From GCA-2690565 sp002457235 (GTDB taxonomy: Bacteria > Verrucomicrobiota > Verrucomicrobiia > Opitutales > Coraliomargaritaceae), in NCBI GenBank assembly GCA_045565695.1, contig JBJLEZ010000009.1, positions 148,219 to 212,218 of the forward strand: DNA of 64,000 nucleotides, written 5' to 3'. The position numbers and the translations under genes are program-made. Below are positions 28,167 to 36,331 of this stretch, in pieces (the first letter of the stretch is position 1; each line of letters starts with the position of its first letter). Under the pieces are notes generated by a model that saw nothing but the letters and a program-made list of their open reading frames with translations, was not told the origin of the DNA and ran no database searches.

Positions 28167-29426
28167 ATGAAAAATCTACTCCTTGTATTTTCAGTGCTTT
28201 TAAGCACTTCTTTATATGCTCAAATTGGGCCAGATGGTACGGGTACAGTAAATGGCTATTCTATAGGTCCGGGTGCTGACCTCTCTTGATGCAGTACCTT
28301 CGATTCTGCTGACCTCACTGGTGCTGACCTCTCTGGTGCTAACCTCACTCGTGCTGACCTCCCTGGTGCTGACCTCTCTGGTGCTATCCTCCGTGGTGCT
28401 GACCTCTCTGGTGCATACCTCACTAGTGCTGACCTCACTGATGCTAACCTTAGATATGCTGACCTCACTAGTGCTGACCTCACTGGTGCTGACCTCACTG
28501 AAGCTGACCTCTATGGTGCTGACCTCATTGGTGCTAACCTCACTCGTGCTGTCCTCCCTGGTGCTTACCTCTCTGGTGCTATCCTCCGTGATGCTGACCT
28601 CTATGGTGCTGACCTCTCAGGTGCTGACCTCACTGGTGCTGACCTCTTTAATGCTAACCTCTTGGAAACAATTTGGTCAAATGTAATTTCTCAGTCGGAC
28701 TACGATGCAGTAGTAGCCGAAAGAGATACTGCACTTGCAGCTCAAGCTTCTGCCGAAGCTGAAAGGGATGCTCGTCCCACTCAAGCTGCTTACGATGCAG
28801 TTGTGACTGAGAGAGATGCTAAATTAACTCTAGATGAAGTAAAAGACCTAAGAGCTGGTTCAACAATGATTGAAGTACAAAACGGGCAAGCTACACTTAG
28901 TATGGATATAGAAAAAAGTTCTGACCTTTCGAGTTGGGCGACTGATAGAACTGCAACAGTTAACATACCAATCGAGGAAGGTTCTGATACTCAGTTTTTC
29001 CGCTTCAAGATGACAGATGCGAGTACTTTTATTACAGTTACAATAGGGGAAGATACTATTGCAGGACAAAGTACTGGTGTATTCTATTTTAATGGAGTAG
29101 AGAAAGCAGTTTTAGAATTTCAGAAAAATACTAATTATACCTTTATTCAGAATGACTCGTCTAATGCTACCTATAGTTCTGTACATCATCCACTAATGTT
29201 CAGTACTGGTGCCGGCGGAGAGCTTAATGGTAACGGACATTATATGACCGGAGTAGTCTATAAATTAGATGGTGTTACTGTAAGTATGGCAGATTATGTC
29301 AGTGGATTTGTGGCTGCTAGTGATAGAAGAATAGAGTGGACAGTACCTAGTGACGCTCCTTCAACTCTTTACTACTGGTGTCATTTCCATACAGGTCAAG
29401 GAGCAGCGATGACTGTGACTGATTAA
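28167..29426 (+). pseudogene. Pentapeptide-repeat / coiled-coil / cupredoxin fusion, interrupted by in-frame TGA
   Basis: One frame of 420 codons runs from ATG 28167 to TAA 29424-29426, broken only by TGA 28287-28289 (codon 41). It encodes the shared signal peptide and 'QIGPDGTGTVNGYSIGPGADLS', then the stop. About 24 A(D/N)LxX pentapeptides follow (28308-28667), then a helical segment ('DYDAVVAERDTALAAQAS'), the array's C-terminal domain ('SSDLSSWATDRT...FFRFKM'), and a final domain of about 130 residues. That domain has His in 'HHPLMFSTG' and 'YYWCHFHTGQGAAM', matching a type 1 copper (cupredoxin) His-Cys-His-Met site. Without the first 41 codons the protein loses its export signal. Confidence 0.7.
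28308..28667 (+). repeat. 15-bp tandem repeat encoding 24 pentapeptides, with 195-bp higher-order period
   Basis: Units of 'gctgacctctctggt' type encode ADLxG pentapeptides. Units 3-6 (ANLTR ADLPG ADLSG AILRG, from 28338) recur as units 16-19 (ANLTR AVLPG AYLSG AILRD, from 28533), exactly 195 bases later. This shows growth by duplication of a 13-unit block. Confidence 0.85.
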
Positions 29427-29534
29427 CGGAATGATGGTATAGAGAGTTCTTTATTTAAGAGGCATTAAAGGCTAAAGGCTTATATTTGCTGACCCTTAGA
29501 ATTTGGGTACTAACGGTTCGAATCCCTTTGATAA

Positions 29535-30302
29535 TTATTTTATCTGGCTATCCGTTTTGTTTGTATCAGTGCTATGTCTGTAGATTTCCCATTCACCGTT
29601 TACGTGTTCGAGTAACGCTGTAGGACTTTCTACCCAATCACCATCATTCATATATTCTATAGTATTAATCGTTTTAATCTCTGCATGGTGAATATGGCCG
29701 CAAACAATACCATCGTAGCCCTTATCTTTACAGTATTGTGCTACATAATCTTCGTATCGATTGATGAATTTAACAGCTTCCTTAGTATTACTCTTTAGCC
29801 ATTTTGATAAACTCCAATAAGGATATCCAAATAATTTCCGCACTTTGTTGAAGTAAGTATTAAATGATATCATCAAATCATATAAGGTATCACCGATGTG
29901 CATAATCCACTTTCTATTTTTACGCATTAAAACATCAAACATGTCACCATGAACTATCAAATATTTCTTTCCATTTAATGCGGTATATGTGTGTTTATTT
30001 AAAATTTTTATCCTACCGATATCGATATTAAACCTTAGAAAAGGTCTTAAGCCTTCGTCATGATTGCCCAGTAGATAATAAACTTTCGTGCCGCGTTTTG
30101 CCGATGTAAGTATTCTGCGTATCACATTAGCATGACTCTGTGGGAAATACCAACGCTTCCTTAAGCGCCAACCGTCAACCACATCACCAACTAAAAATAG
30201 ATTGTCGCAGGTATGAGCTTTTAAAAAATTACAGAGAGAGTCGGCCTGACATCCCTTAGTCCCTAAGTGAATATCTGATATAAAAATACTTTTACAGTGC
30301 AT
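29535..30302 (-). CDS. LpxH-like UDP-2,3-diacylglucosamine diphosphatase family metallophosphoesterase
   Basis: The protein of about 255 residues has all the calcineurin-type metal motifs: 'FISDIHLG' (DxH), 'VGDVVDGW' (GDxxD), 'LLGNHDE' (GNHD), 'VHGDMFD' and 'CGHIHHAE' (GHxH). The 'DGWRLRKRWYFP' sequence is typical of the LpxH-like family that acts on UDP-diacylglucosamine in lipid A synthesis, and this fits an organism with the Lpt LPS transport genes nearby. The frame is open to 30419, but the ATG at 30300-30302 (MHCKSIFISDIHLG) matches the family start. It is divergent from aspS. Confidence 0.8.
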   Translation of the reverse strand: MHCKSIFISDIHLGTKGCQADSLCNFLKAHTCDNLFLVGDVVDGWRLRKRWYFPQSHANVIRRILTSAKRGTKVYYLLGNHDEGLRPFLRFNIDIGRIKILNKHTYTALNGKKYLIVHGDMFDVLMRKNRKWIMHIGDTLYDLMISFNTYFNKVRKLFGYPYWSLSKWLKSNTKEAVKFINRYEDYVAQYCKDKGYDGIVCGHIHHAEIKTINTIEYMNDGDWVESPTALLEHVNGEWEIYRHSTDTNKTDSQIK

Positions 30303-30500
30303 GAAATTGGATGATGTTATTAATAAATTTCTTTTAATTAAGTTACTTGTCACTCTAAATATTTCAAGAATATCTATATGTGAAGAAATATATTCAAAAA
30401 GCATCCTCAATATACTCAATTTGAATCTAACGTGATAAAAACATAAATTTTCAAATAATTATTGCTTGTTTCGTTAATATGGGTTGTTTGTATCGTCTTT

Positions 30501-32294
30501 ATGAAACGCACACATAATTGTTCAGAATTAAGAGAAGAGGATGCTGGCCAGTCCGTTCAGTTAAGCGGATGGGTTGACTCAGTTAGGGATCACGGAGGCA
30601 TATTATTTGTTGATTTAAGGGATAGAGAGGGGATCACTCAGATTGTCTTTGATCCTCAAAATACATCGCTCAAAGACCATTTTAGTCAGATTAAGCCTGA
30701 GTCGGTTATTTCAATAACAGGTGTCGTAGAAAAACGCATTGGAAATACCATTAATGCTCAGTTGTCGACTGGGGCAATTGAGGTTCATGCCTCAGAAATG
30801 ATTGTGCATAATGTATCGAAAACTCCGCCTTTCCCTATGGATGATACAGCAGATAAGGTAGGGGAAGAGTTAAAGATGACTTACCGTTATCTAGACCTAA
30901 GACGTCAATCCAATCTGGATATTCTTAGACTGCGTCACAAAACAAACCAGTCGATTCGTAATTATTTAGACTCTGTTCATTTCACAGAAGTGGAAACCCC
31001 AATGTTATTTAAAAGCACACCAGAGGGTGCTCGTGAGTTTCTTGTTCCGAGTCGGATGAATCCCGGTTCATTTTATGCACTGCCTCAATCACCTCAACAG
31101 TACAAACAAATGCTGATGGTGGCTGGTGTGGAGAAATATTATCAATTAGCACGTTGTTTTAGAGATGAGGATCTTAGAGCGGATCGTCAGCCAGAATTCA
31201 CTCAATTAGACATCGAGCTTTCATTTATCGATCGTGAAGATATGTACGCCTTGATCGAGGGGTTAATGGCTAAGATATGGAAAGACATTTTAAATGTGGA
31301 TATTCAAACACCTTTCTTGCGCTTGAGCTACGAAGAAGCAATGAATCGCTTCGGTGTGGATAAGCCAGATATGCGTTTTGGTGTAGAGTTGGTGGACTGT
31401 AATTCAATTTTCGAAAAATCCGATTTCAAGGTATTTGCCGGAGCTATTCAATCAGGTGGTTCAGTGAAAGCAATCAATGTCAAAGGCTTGGCGGATATCA
31501 CCCAAGGAGAATTAAAGAAACTTGAAGAGAGTGCAAAATCACTAGGTGCAAAAGGTCTTGCTTTCGTGAAGGCTGAAAACGATGAATGGAAATCGCCTAT
31601 TTTAAAATTCTTATCACAAGAAGAGCAGGATAATTTAAAAACGACTCTGAATGTTGAAAATGGTGACATTATTTTCTTTGCTGCGAGTGAATGGGAAAAG
31701 GCGTGTGCGATTCTCGGACGTGTTCGCTTAGAAGCAGCTGAATTGCTAGAATCACGAGGGCTTTTGACGCTTGATAAAAATGACTTTAAATTCTTATGGG
31801 TGATTGAGTTTCCGTTAATGCTAATGGATGAAGAGGCAGGTCGCTATGTATCATCACACCATCCGTTTACCTCTCCAGTCCCTGAAGATATCGAATTGCT
31901 AAAAACCGATCCAGTCAAAGTGCGCGGTCAACACTATGACCTTGTTTTGAATGGAGTTGAATTAGGTGGAGGCTCAATTCGTATTCATCAGCCTGATCTA
32001 CAGAAGATGATCTTCGAAGAGGTTTTGAAAATAGAGCCAGATATCGTAAAAGATCGTTTTGGCTATATGTTAAATGCCTTTGAATATGGTGCTCCACCAC
32101 ATGGTGGTATTGCATTTGGGGTCGATCGTATGGTGACTTTATTAGCAGGGAAAAAGAGCATTAGAGATGTCATCGCTTTTCCAAAGAACCAAAAAGGACA
32201 GGAAATGATGACACAAAGTCCAGGCATCGTATCTGAGTCACAGTTAAGCGATTTGCATATATCTGTCGTAGAAGCCTCAGAAGAGGAATCTTAA
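30501..32294 (+). CDS. aspS: Aspartyl-tRNA synthetase
   Basis: This class II synthetase has 597 residues, the bacterial type. It has an N-terminal OB fold ('LSGWVDSVRDHGGILFVDLRD'), motif 2 'RCFRDEDLRADRQPEFTQLD', the bacterial GAD insertion domain (about 290-400) and motif 3 'GVDRMVTLLAG'. The open frame begins at 30462, but the ATG at 30501 (MKRTHNCSEL) gives the normal start. Some AspRS also charge tRNA-Asn; no direct evidence either way is visible here. It begins a rightward run with the LPS transport genes. Confidence 0.95.
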   Translation: MKRTHNCSELREEDAGQSVQLSGWVDSVRDHGGILFVDLRDREGITQIVFDPQNTSLKDHFSQIKPESVISITGVVEKRIGNTINAQLSTGAIEVHASEMIVHNVSKTPPFPMDDTADKVGEELKMTYRYLDLRRQSNLDILRLRHKTNQSIRNYLDSVHFTEVETPMLFKSTPEGAREFLVPSRMNPGSFYALPQSPQQYKQMLMVAGVEKYYQLARCFRDEDLRADRQPEFTQLDIELSFIDREDMYALIEGLMAKIWKDILNVDIQTPFLRLSYEEAMNRFGVDKPDMRFGVELVDCNSIFEKSDFKVFAGAIQSGGSVKAINVKGLADITQGELKKLEESAKSLGAKGLAFVKAENDEWKSPILKFLSQEEQDNLKTTLNVENGDIIFFAASEWEKACAILGRVRLEAAELLESRGLLTLDKNDFKFLWVIEFPLMLMDEEAGRYVSSHHPFTSPVPEDIELLKTDPVKVRGQHYDLVLNGVELGGGSIRIHQPDLQKMIFEEVLKIEPDIVKDRFGYMLNAFEYGAPPHGGIAFGVDRMVTLLAGKKSIRDVIAFPKNQKGQEMMTQSPGIVSESQLSDLHISVVEASEEES

Positions 32295-32338
32295 AAATCT
32301 ATTTTACTAGTGAACGCTTTTACCTTTTAGTTCTATAC

Positions 32339-34165
32339 ATGGAACGGATGAAACGTATTTGCCACTTATTCATTTTAGCAATAGGTTTTCTCACTTTTCT
32401 CTATGGTGAAATTCAAATTTCTGAAAAGGTCACTCAGTTTCGTTATCCAAAATTTTCAGAAAATGGTTTTATCGAATGGGTCTTGGAAGGGAATTCTGGC
32501 ACCTACGATCAATCCGAAATTTCCATCGATGAATTAAATTTACGTATCTATTCGGGTGATCAAACGGCCAGGTCTTTATCCAATATCACTGGAGATAATT
32601 GTATATTCGATAGCGATACCCAAATAGCAACTTCCCAAGATTCAATTCTTATTAAAGGAAGTGGCTTTGACTTATCCGGAAATCAATGGACCTATGATTT
32701 ATCTCAAGAAATTATAGCTTTGAAATCCGATGCTTCCGTACGCTTTTCCCAAAATATTGATTCGATATTTTCAGGGGTCGAGCAAGCTGGTGAAACAACG
32801 ATTAAAAGCAATCGTATGCAGCTGATTATTGAACCAACTCGCTATTTGTTTACCTTTGAAGGTGACTGCGTTTTGTCTTCTGATTCATTCATCTTAAAAT
32901 CTCAATTACTTCAATTAGAGTTACTGAATAATTCTAAAAAAGTCAGCTTTTCAATACCTACAGGAGAACTATCGGGTATGAAATCTATTAACGGTGAAGG
33001 GGATGTTCAGTTTGTCGGCATGGGGCAATTTATTGAATCGGATAGTTTCACTATTCATCCGCGGGACAATAAGGCTATCTTTAGAGGGAAAGCGTTGATT
33101 CAGTATGACCAAATTACCTTAAAGGGGGACATGATTGATCTAGGACAAAATCAGGTCGAAGTCTTCTCTTCGAATAATAACCTATCTTCATTTTCTAACT
33201 CTATTGATACTGATGGAAGTGCAAAGGTGAGTCAGTCGAGTACCTTTGTTCAATCCAGAAATATCTCACTCTTAAAGCAAGAAGATGCATATGAATATAC
33301 CTTCAATGAAGATGTGTTTTTTGTGTCTGAATTTTACCGAATCAACGCAGAATGGCTCTTCCTTAAAACCAAAGATAGACCGGATCTTGATTCCTCAGAA
33401 ATGTTTCAAGATATAACGCTAACCGAAGCAAAGGAAAATGTAATAGTAAAGCATGATAACTATCAAATCAGCGGAGAAAATCTTAGGTATTTACCTTTAG
33501 AAAACCAATTGGCCTTTAGTGATGATGTCACTTATGTTAGCGATTTTGCGAAATTGAAATCGAACCGCCTAATCATAGAAAATAATACCGTATTCGCTAG
33601 TTCGGAGCAGGACCTAATTGAGGTTGTTCTACCAGATACACCTGATTTAAATTTTGAATTTATTGAGGATTCAAATAGTTCTTCAATCAGTTTAAATACT
33701 GATACGATAGTAAAGTCTAATGATTTAAAAATTAATATATTTGGTTCATTTTATGACTGTATATTCAGTGGTGCTGTCAACCTGTCAAAAAATGACTTTT
33801 CGATGACATCGGATGAACTGACAATGAAATGGAAGCCAATCAACACAAACACTAGTGGGAACGTTAGCAAATCAGAGTATGTTATTGATACCATGATAGC
33901 TGATGGCTCTGTGATAATGGAGCAGTTAAACTATTATGCATCCGCTAATCATGTTGAAATATTGCCTGAAGAAAAATTGTTTCACCTTCTTGGTAATGCA
34001 CATTTTAAAGATAGTAATGGATCTATTTGGGGTGAACGCATTGAATTTGATCGCCAATCAAAACAAACAAAGGTGATTGGCTCAGAGGATGGTGGTCGCG
34101 CACGAATCCAATTCGACATATTTGGAACAGAGGAAGAAAACCTTGAAGAATCAGAAAAAGAATGA
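32339..34165 (+). CDS. LptC/LptA (OstA)-like LPS transport periplasmic protein
   Basis: The 608-residue exported protein has a signal sequence or anchor (MKRICHLFILAIGFLTFLYG, after an upstream ATG). It is followed by an LptC-like segment ('ISEKVTQFRYPKFSENGFIEWVLEG') and then many beta strands with repeated OstA/LptA-like units ('FEGDCVLSSDSFILKSQLLQLE', 'ASANHVEILPEEKLFHLLGNAHFKD'). It is much longer than LptA or LptC (about 190 each), so it may combine both roles into one periplasmic bridge. It is directly upstream of lptB. The start could also be the ATG at 32348. Confidence 0.72.
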   Translation: MERMKRICHLFILAIGFLTFLYGEIQISEKVTQFRYPKFSENGFIEWVLEGNSGTYDQSEISIDELNLRIYSGDQTARSLSNITGDNCIFDSDTQIATSQDSILIKGSGFDLSGNQWTYDLSQEIIALKSDASVRFSQNIDSIFSGVEQAGETTIKSNRMQLIIEPTRYLFTFEGDCVLSSDSFILKSQLLQLELLNNSKKVSFSIPTGELSGMKSINGEGDVQFVGMGQFIESDSFTIHPRDNKAIFRGKALIQYDQITLKGDMIDLGQNQVEVFSSNNNLSSFSNSIDTDGSAKVSQSSTFVQSRNISLLKQEDAYEYTFNEDVFFVSEFYRINAEWLFLKTKDRPDLDSSEMFQDITLTEAKENVIVKHDNYQISGENLRYLPLENQLAFSDDVTYVSDFAKLKSNRLIIENNTVFASSEQDLIEVVLPDTPDLNFEFIEDSNSSSISLNTDTIVKSNDLKINIFGSFYDCIFSGAVNLSKNDFSMTSDELTMKWKPINTNTSGNVSKSEYVIDTMIADGSVIMEQLNYYASANHVEILPEEKLFHLLGNAHFKDSNGSIWGERIEFDRQSKQTKVIGSEDGGRARIQFDIFGTEEENLEESEKE

Positions 34166-34179
34166 TGTAAAATAACCTT

Positions 34180-34923
34180 ATGAGTTTAAATCCTGAGCAA
34201 TCTAAAATCGAAGTCACGAACCTAATCAAAGATTTCGGTAAGAAAAGAGTCGTCAATGATTTAAGTCTAAGTATTTCTGCAGGTGAGATCGTCGGCTTAC
34301 TTGGACCGAATGGTGCAGGCAAAACCACTACGTTTTACATCATATTGGGCCTGATTGAAGCTACTTCAGGAGATATTTTGTTAAACGATGCTTCTATTCA
34401 TGATTTGGCCATGTATCAAAGAGCACGTTTAGGAATCGGCTACCTGCCACAGGATTCTTCCATCTTCAAGAAACTCTCAGTTAGAGATAATCTAAAATCA
34501 ATTGCCGAAACTTTACCGATTGATACTAAGCAACAAAAGGAAAAAGTAGATGCATTATTAGAAGATTTTGGCCTTGTGAATATTGCGGATCAAATGGCTT
34601 ACACTTTAAGCGGTGGAGAACGCAGGCGCTTAGAAATTGCTCGCTCAATTTTACCCTCGCCAAAATTTTTATTAATGGATGAGCCGTTCAGTGGGGTAGA
34701 CCCAATCAGCATTTCAGAGGTACAAAAAATGGTTTTAAAACTGAAAGAAAAGAATATTGGTATCTTGATCACTGATCATAATGTGAGAGAAACTTTAAAA
34801 ATCGTTGATCGGGCTTATTTGGTATACGATGGCAGTATTTTATCTGAAGGAGATAGCGAATATTTAATCAATGATCCACAAAGTCGTGAACTTTACCTTG
34901 GGGAAAGCTTTAATATAAACTAG
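34180..34923 (+). CDS. lptB: LPS export ABC transporter ATPase
   Basis: LptB powers extraction of lipopolysaccharide from the inner membrane with LptF/LptG. The 247-residue ATPase has Walker A 'GPNGAGKTTTFYIILG', Q-loop 'GYLPQDSSIFKKLSVRDN', signature 'LSGGERRRLEIAR', and Walker B 'FLLMDEPFSGVDP'. The 'QDSSIFKKLSV' segment is characteristic of LptB. It follows the LptC/LptA-like gene by 14 bases and precedes hprK by 6 bases. Confidence 0.94.
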   Translation: MSLNPEQSKIEVTNLIKDFGKKRVVNDLSLSISAGEIVGLLGPNGAGKTTTFYIILGLIEATSGDILLNDASIHDLAMYQRARLGIGYLPQDSSIFKKLSVRDNLKSIAETLPIDTKQQKEKVDALLEDFGLVNIADQMAYTLSGGERRRLEIARSILPSPKFLLMDEPFSGVDPISISEVQKMVLKLKEKNIGILITDHNVRETLKIVDRAYLVYDGSILSEGDSEYLINDPQSRELYLGESFNIN

Positions 34924-34929
34924 AGAACG

Positions 34930-35904
34930 ATGGCAAGAGCACAGAAAGTTAATTCAAACAAAGCAGAAGCATTATCAGTTAAACAGCTATATGATTCTTT
35001 TCGTGAACCATTAAAACTTGAACTAGTATCAGGACAAAATGGAATAAGCAGGATGATTGGAGAGCGAAGTTTGAATCGGCCAGCCTTAGCATTAACTGGG
35101 TTTTTAAAGTTTTTTGCCTCTAAAAGGATTCAATTATTCGGTGCTGGGGAAATGGGGTATTTGCGCTCATTAAAACCCGAAGAAGAGGAACTCATTCTAA
35201 GGACAATTTTTTTCAAAAAGATTCCTTGTATTATTATTTCTAGAAATCTAGCTCCATCTAAAACATTAAAGCGCTTAGCTAATGAATTTAATACGCCTTT
35301 AATTCGTTCCAGTTTACCTTCAAAGACGATTACAACGGAACTTACTTTATTACTTGAAGATTTTTTTGCGCCTAGAACTCAAGTACATGGTACATTACTC
35401 GATGTAAAAGGAATTGGAACATTGATTACTGGAGAGAGTGGCGTAGGTAAAAGCGAATGTGCCTTAGCCTTAATAGAACGTGGTTATAGTTTAGTTGCGG
35501 ATGACCTCACCTATATCAAACGAATCAATGATCGAGAAATCGTAGGCACCTCTAATGACTTGAGTAGAGGATATATGGAGTGTCGTGGATTAGGAATTAT
35601 AAACATTGCTGAACTTTTTGGTGTACGTTCTGTACGAAAAGAAAAGCGTATAGATTTAGAAATAAACTTCTTTAATTGGAAAAAAAATATCACAGAAGAA
35701 AGAACCGGTCTAAATGATAAAGAACGTGAAATATTAGGATTAAATATTCCTCTTATCGAAATCCCAGTTCGTCCAGGAAGAGATATGGGCTTATTAGTAG
35801 AGGTAGCAGCGATGGTAAGAGCCTTAAAATTGATGGGACATGATTCTGCTTATGAGTTTAACCAAAAATTAATAAAATTAATGGAAAACAAGAAATCAAT
35901 GTAA
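34930..35904 (+). CDS. hprK: HPr kinase/phosphorylase
   Basis: HprK phosphorylates and dephosphorylates a serine of HPr to link carbon status to regulation. The 324-residue protein has the N-terminal DRTGG-like domain, the catalytic P-loop 'ITGESGVGKSECALALIERGYSLVADD', the HprK signature 'MECRGLGIINIAELFG' and 'IPLIEIPVRPGRDM'. The HPr and PTS partners are not in the window. Position next to lptB is common in Gram-negative bacteria, where this neighbourhood also holds rpoN and PTS genes. Confidence 0.94.
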   Translation: MARAQKVNSNKAEALSVKQLYDSFREPLKLELVSGQNGISRMIGERSLNRPALALTGFLKFFASKRIQLFGAGEMGYLRSLKPEEEELILRTIFFKKIPCIIISRNLAPSKTLKRLANEFNTPLIRSSLPSKTITTELTLLLEDFFAPRTQVHGTLLDVKGIGTLITGESGVGKSECALALIERGYSLVADDLTYIKRINDREIVGTSNDLSRGYMECRGLGIINIAELFGVRSVRKEKRIDLEINFFNWKKNITEERTGLNDKEREILGLNIPLIEIPVRPGRDMGLLVEVAAMVRALKLMGHDSAYEFNQKLIKLMENKKSM

Positions 35905-36331
35905 TGATTGATCTCCAAGGTTCTCTACATGAGTCACTTAGAAAAATTATTTTTTAAGCAAAGTTTTTTTCGATAAAGATAAAGAAAAAAATTACTTTTT
36001 TTCTTCCCATTAAGATTGTTAATAACTTGTTAATTAGTTGGTCTTGCAAATTACTAGCAGGTGCAATTTTTTAATTATCTTACTATTGATTTATTCCTCA
36101 AAATAATTTTACATTAGAATCATCACTAAGTTATGCGTTCAATTATTGCTAGGTTTGAATATCGTATATCACTAATAAACAACAACTTAAAGTAAATTCA
36201 CAACCTTAAAAATATTCTCATCCCTCATGTTTAATTTAATATTACTAGCAAAGCGACGAACGCACCATAAAATCAGCACGAAGTTACAAACAAGCAACAT
36301 TCACTGTGAACAATTAAACGATAGAACATAA
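35905..36331. other. 427-base AT-rich intergenic region upstream of dnaA
   Basis: No gene is visible. The region is very AT-rich and includes a perfect hairpin of A and T tracts (35982-36005), a TTGTTAATAACTTGTTAATTAG stretch-like direct repeat of 'ttgttaat' near 36015-36036, and 'TTCACTGTGAA' just before dnaA (about 36300-36310). No clear TTATNCACA DnaA boxes were found by eye, so an origin here is possible but unproven. Promoter elements for dnaA must lie here. Confidence 0.45.
35982..36005. terminator. A-tract/T-tract hairpin after hprK
   Basis: AAGAAAAAAA (35982-35991) and TTTTTTTCTT (35996-36005) are perfect complements around TTAC. With the T run it could act as a weak terminator for the aspS-hprK run, or as easily melted DNA upstream of dnaA. 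Confidence 0.4.

Noticed and set aside
28308..28667. CRISPR-like regular repeat
   Set aside because: The 15-bp units are contiguous without spacers and encode pentapeptides; no cas genes are present.
28256..28686. Open frames on both strands across the pentapeptide region (repeating LVLTS-like and RSAPVRSA-like proteins)
   Set aside because: They are by-products of the 15-bp repeat in other frames; the frame encoding ADLxG pentapeptides continues in phase with the signal peptide and the cupredoxin-like domain.
24366..29426. Diversity-generating retroelement
   Set aside because: No reverse transcriptase, template repeat or accessory protein gene was found near the array.
29505..29530. tRNA-like T arm (acGGTTCGAATCCct) after the accessory array, as a possible attachment site
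   Set aside because: The rest of a cloverleaf does not fold, it shares only about 10 bases with tRNA-Asn, and the array lies on the 5' side of tRNA-Asn, not at its 3' end where integration usually occurs.
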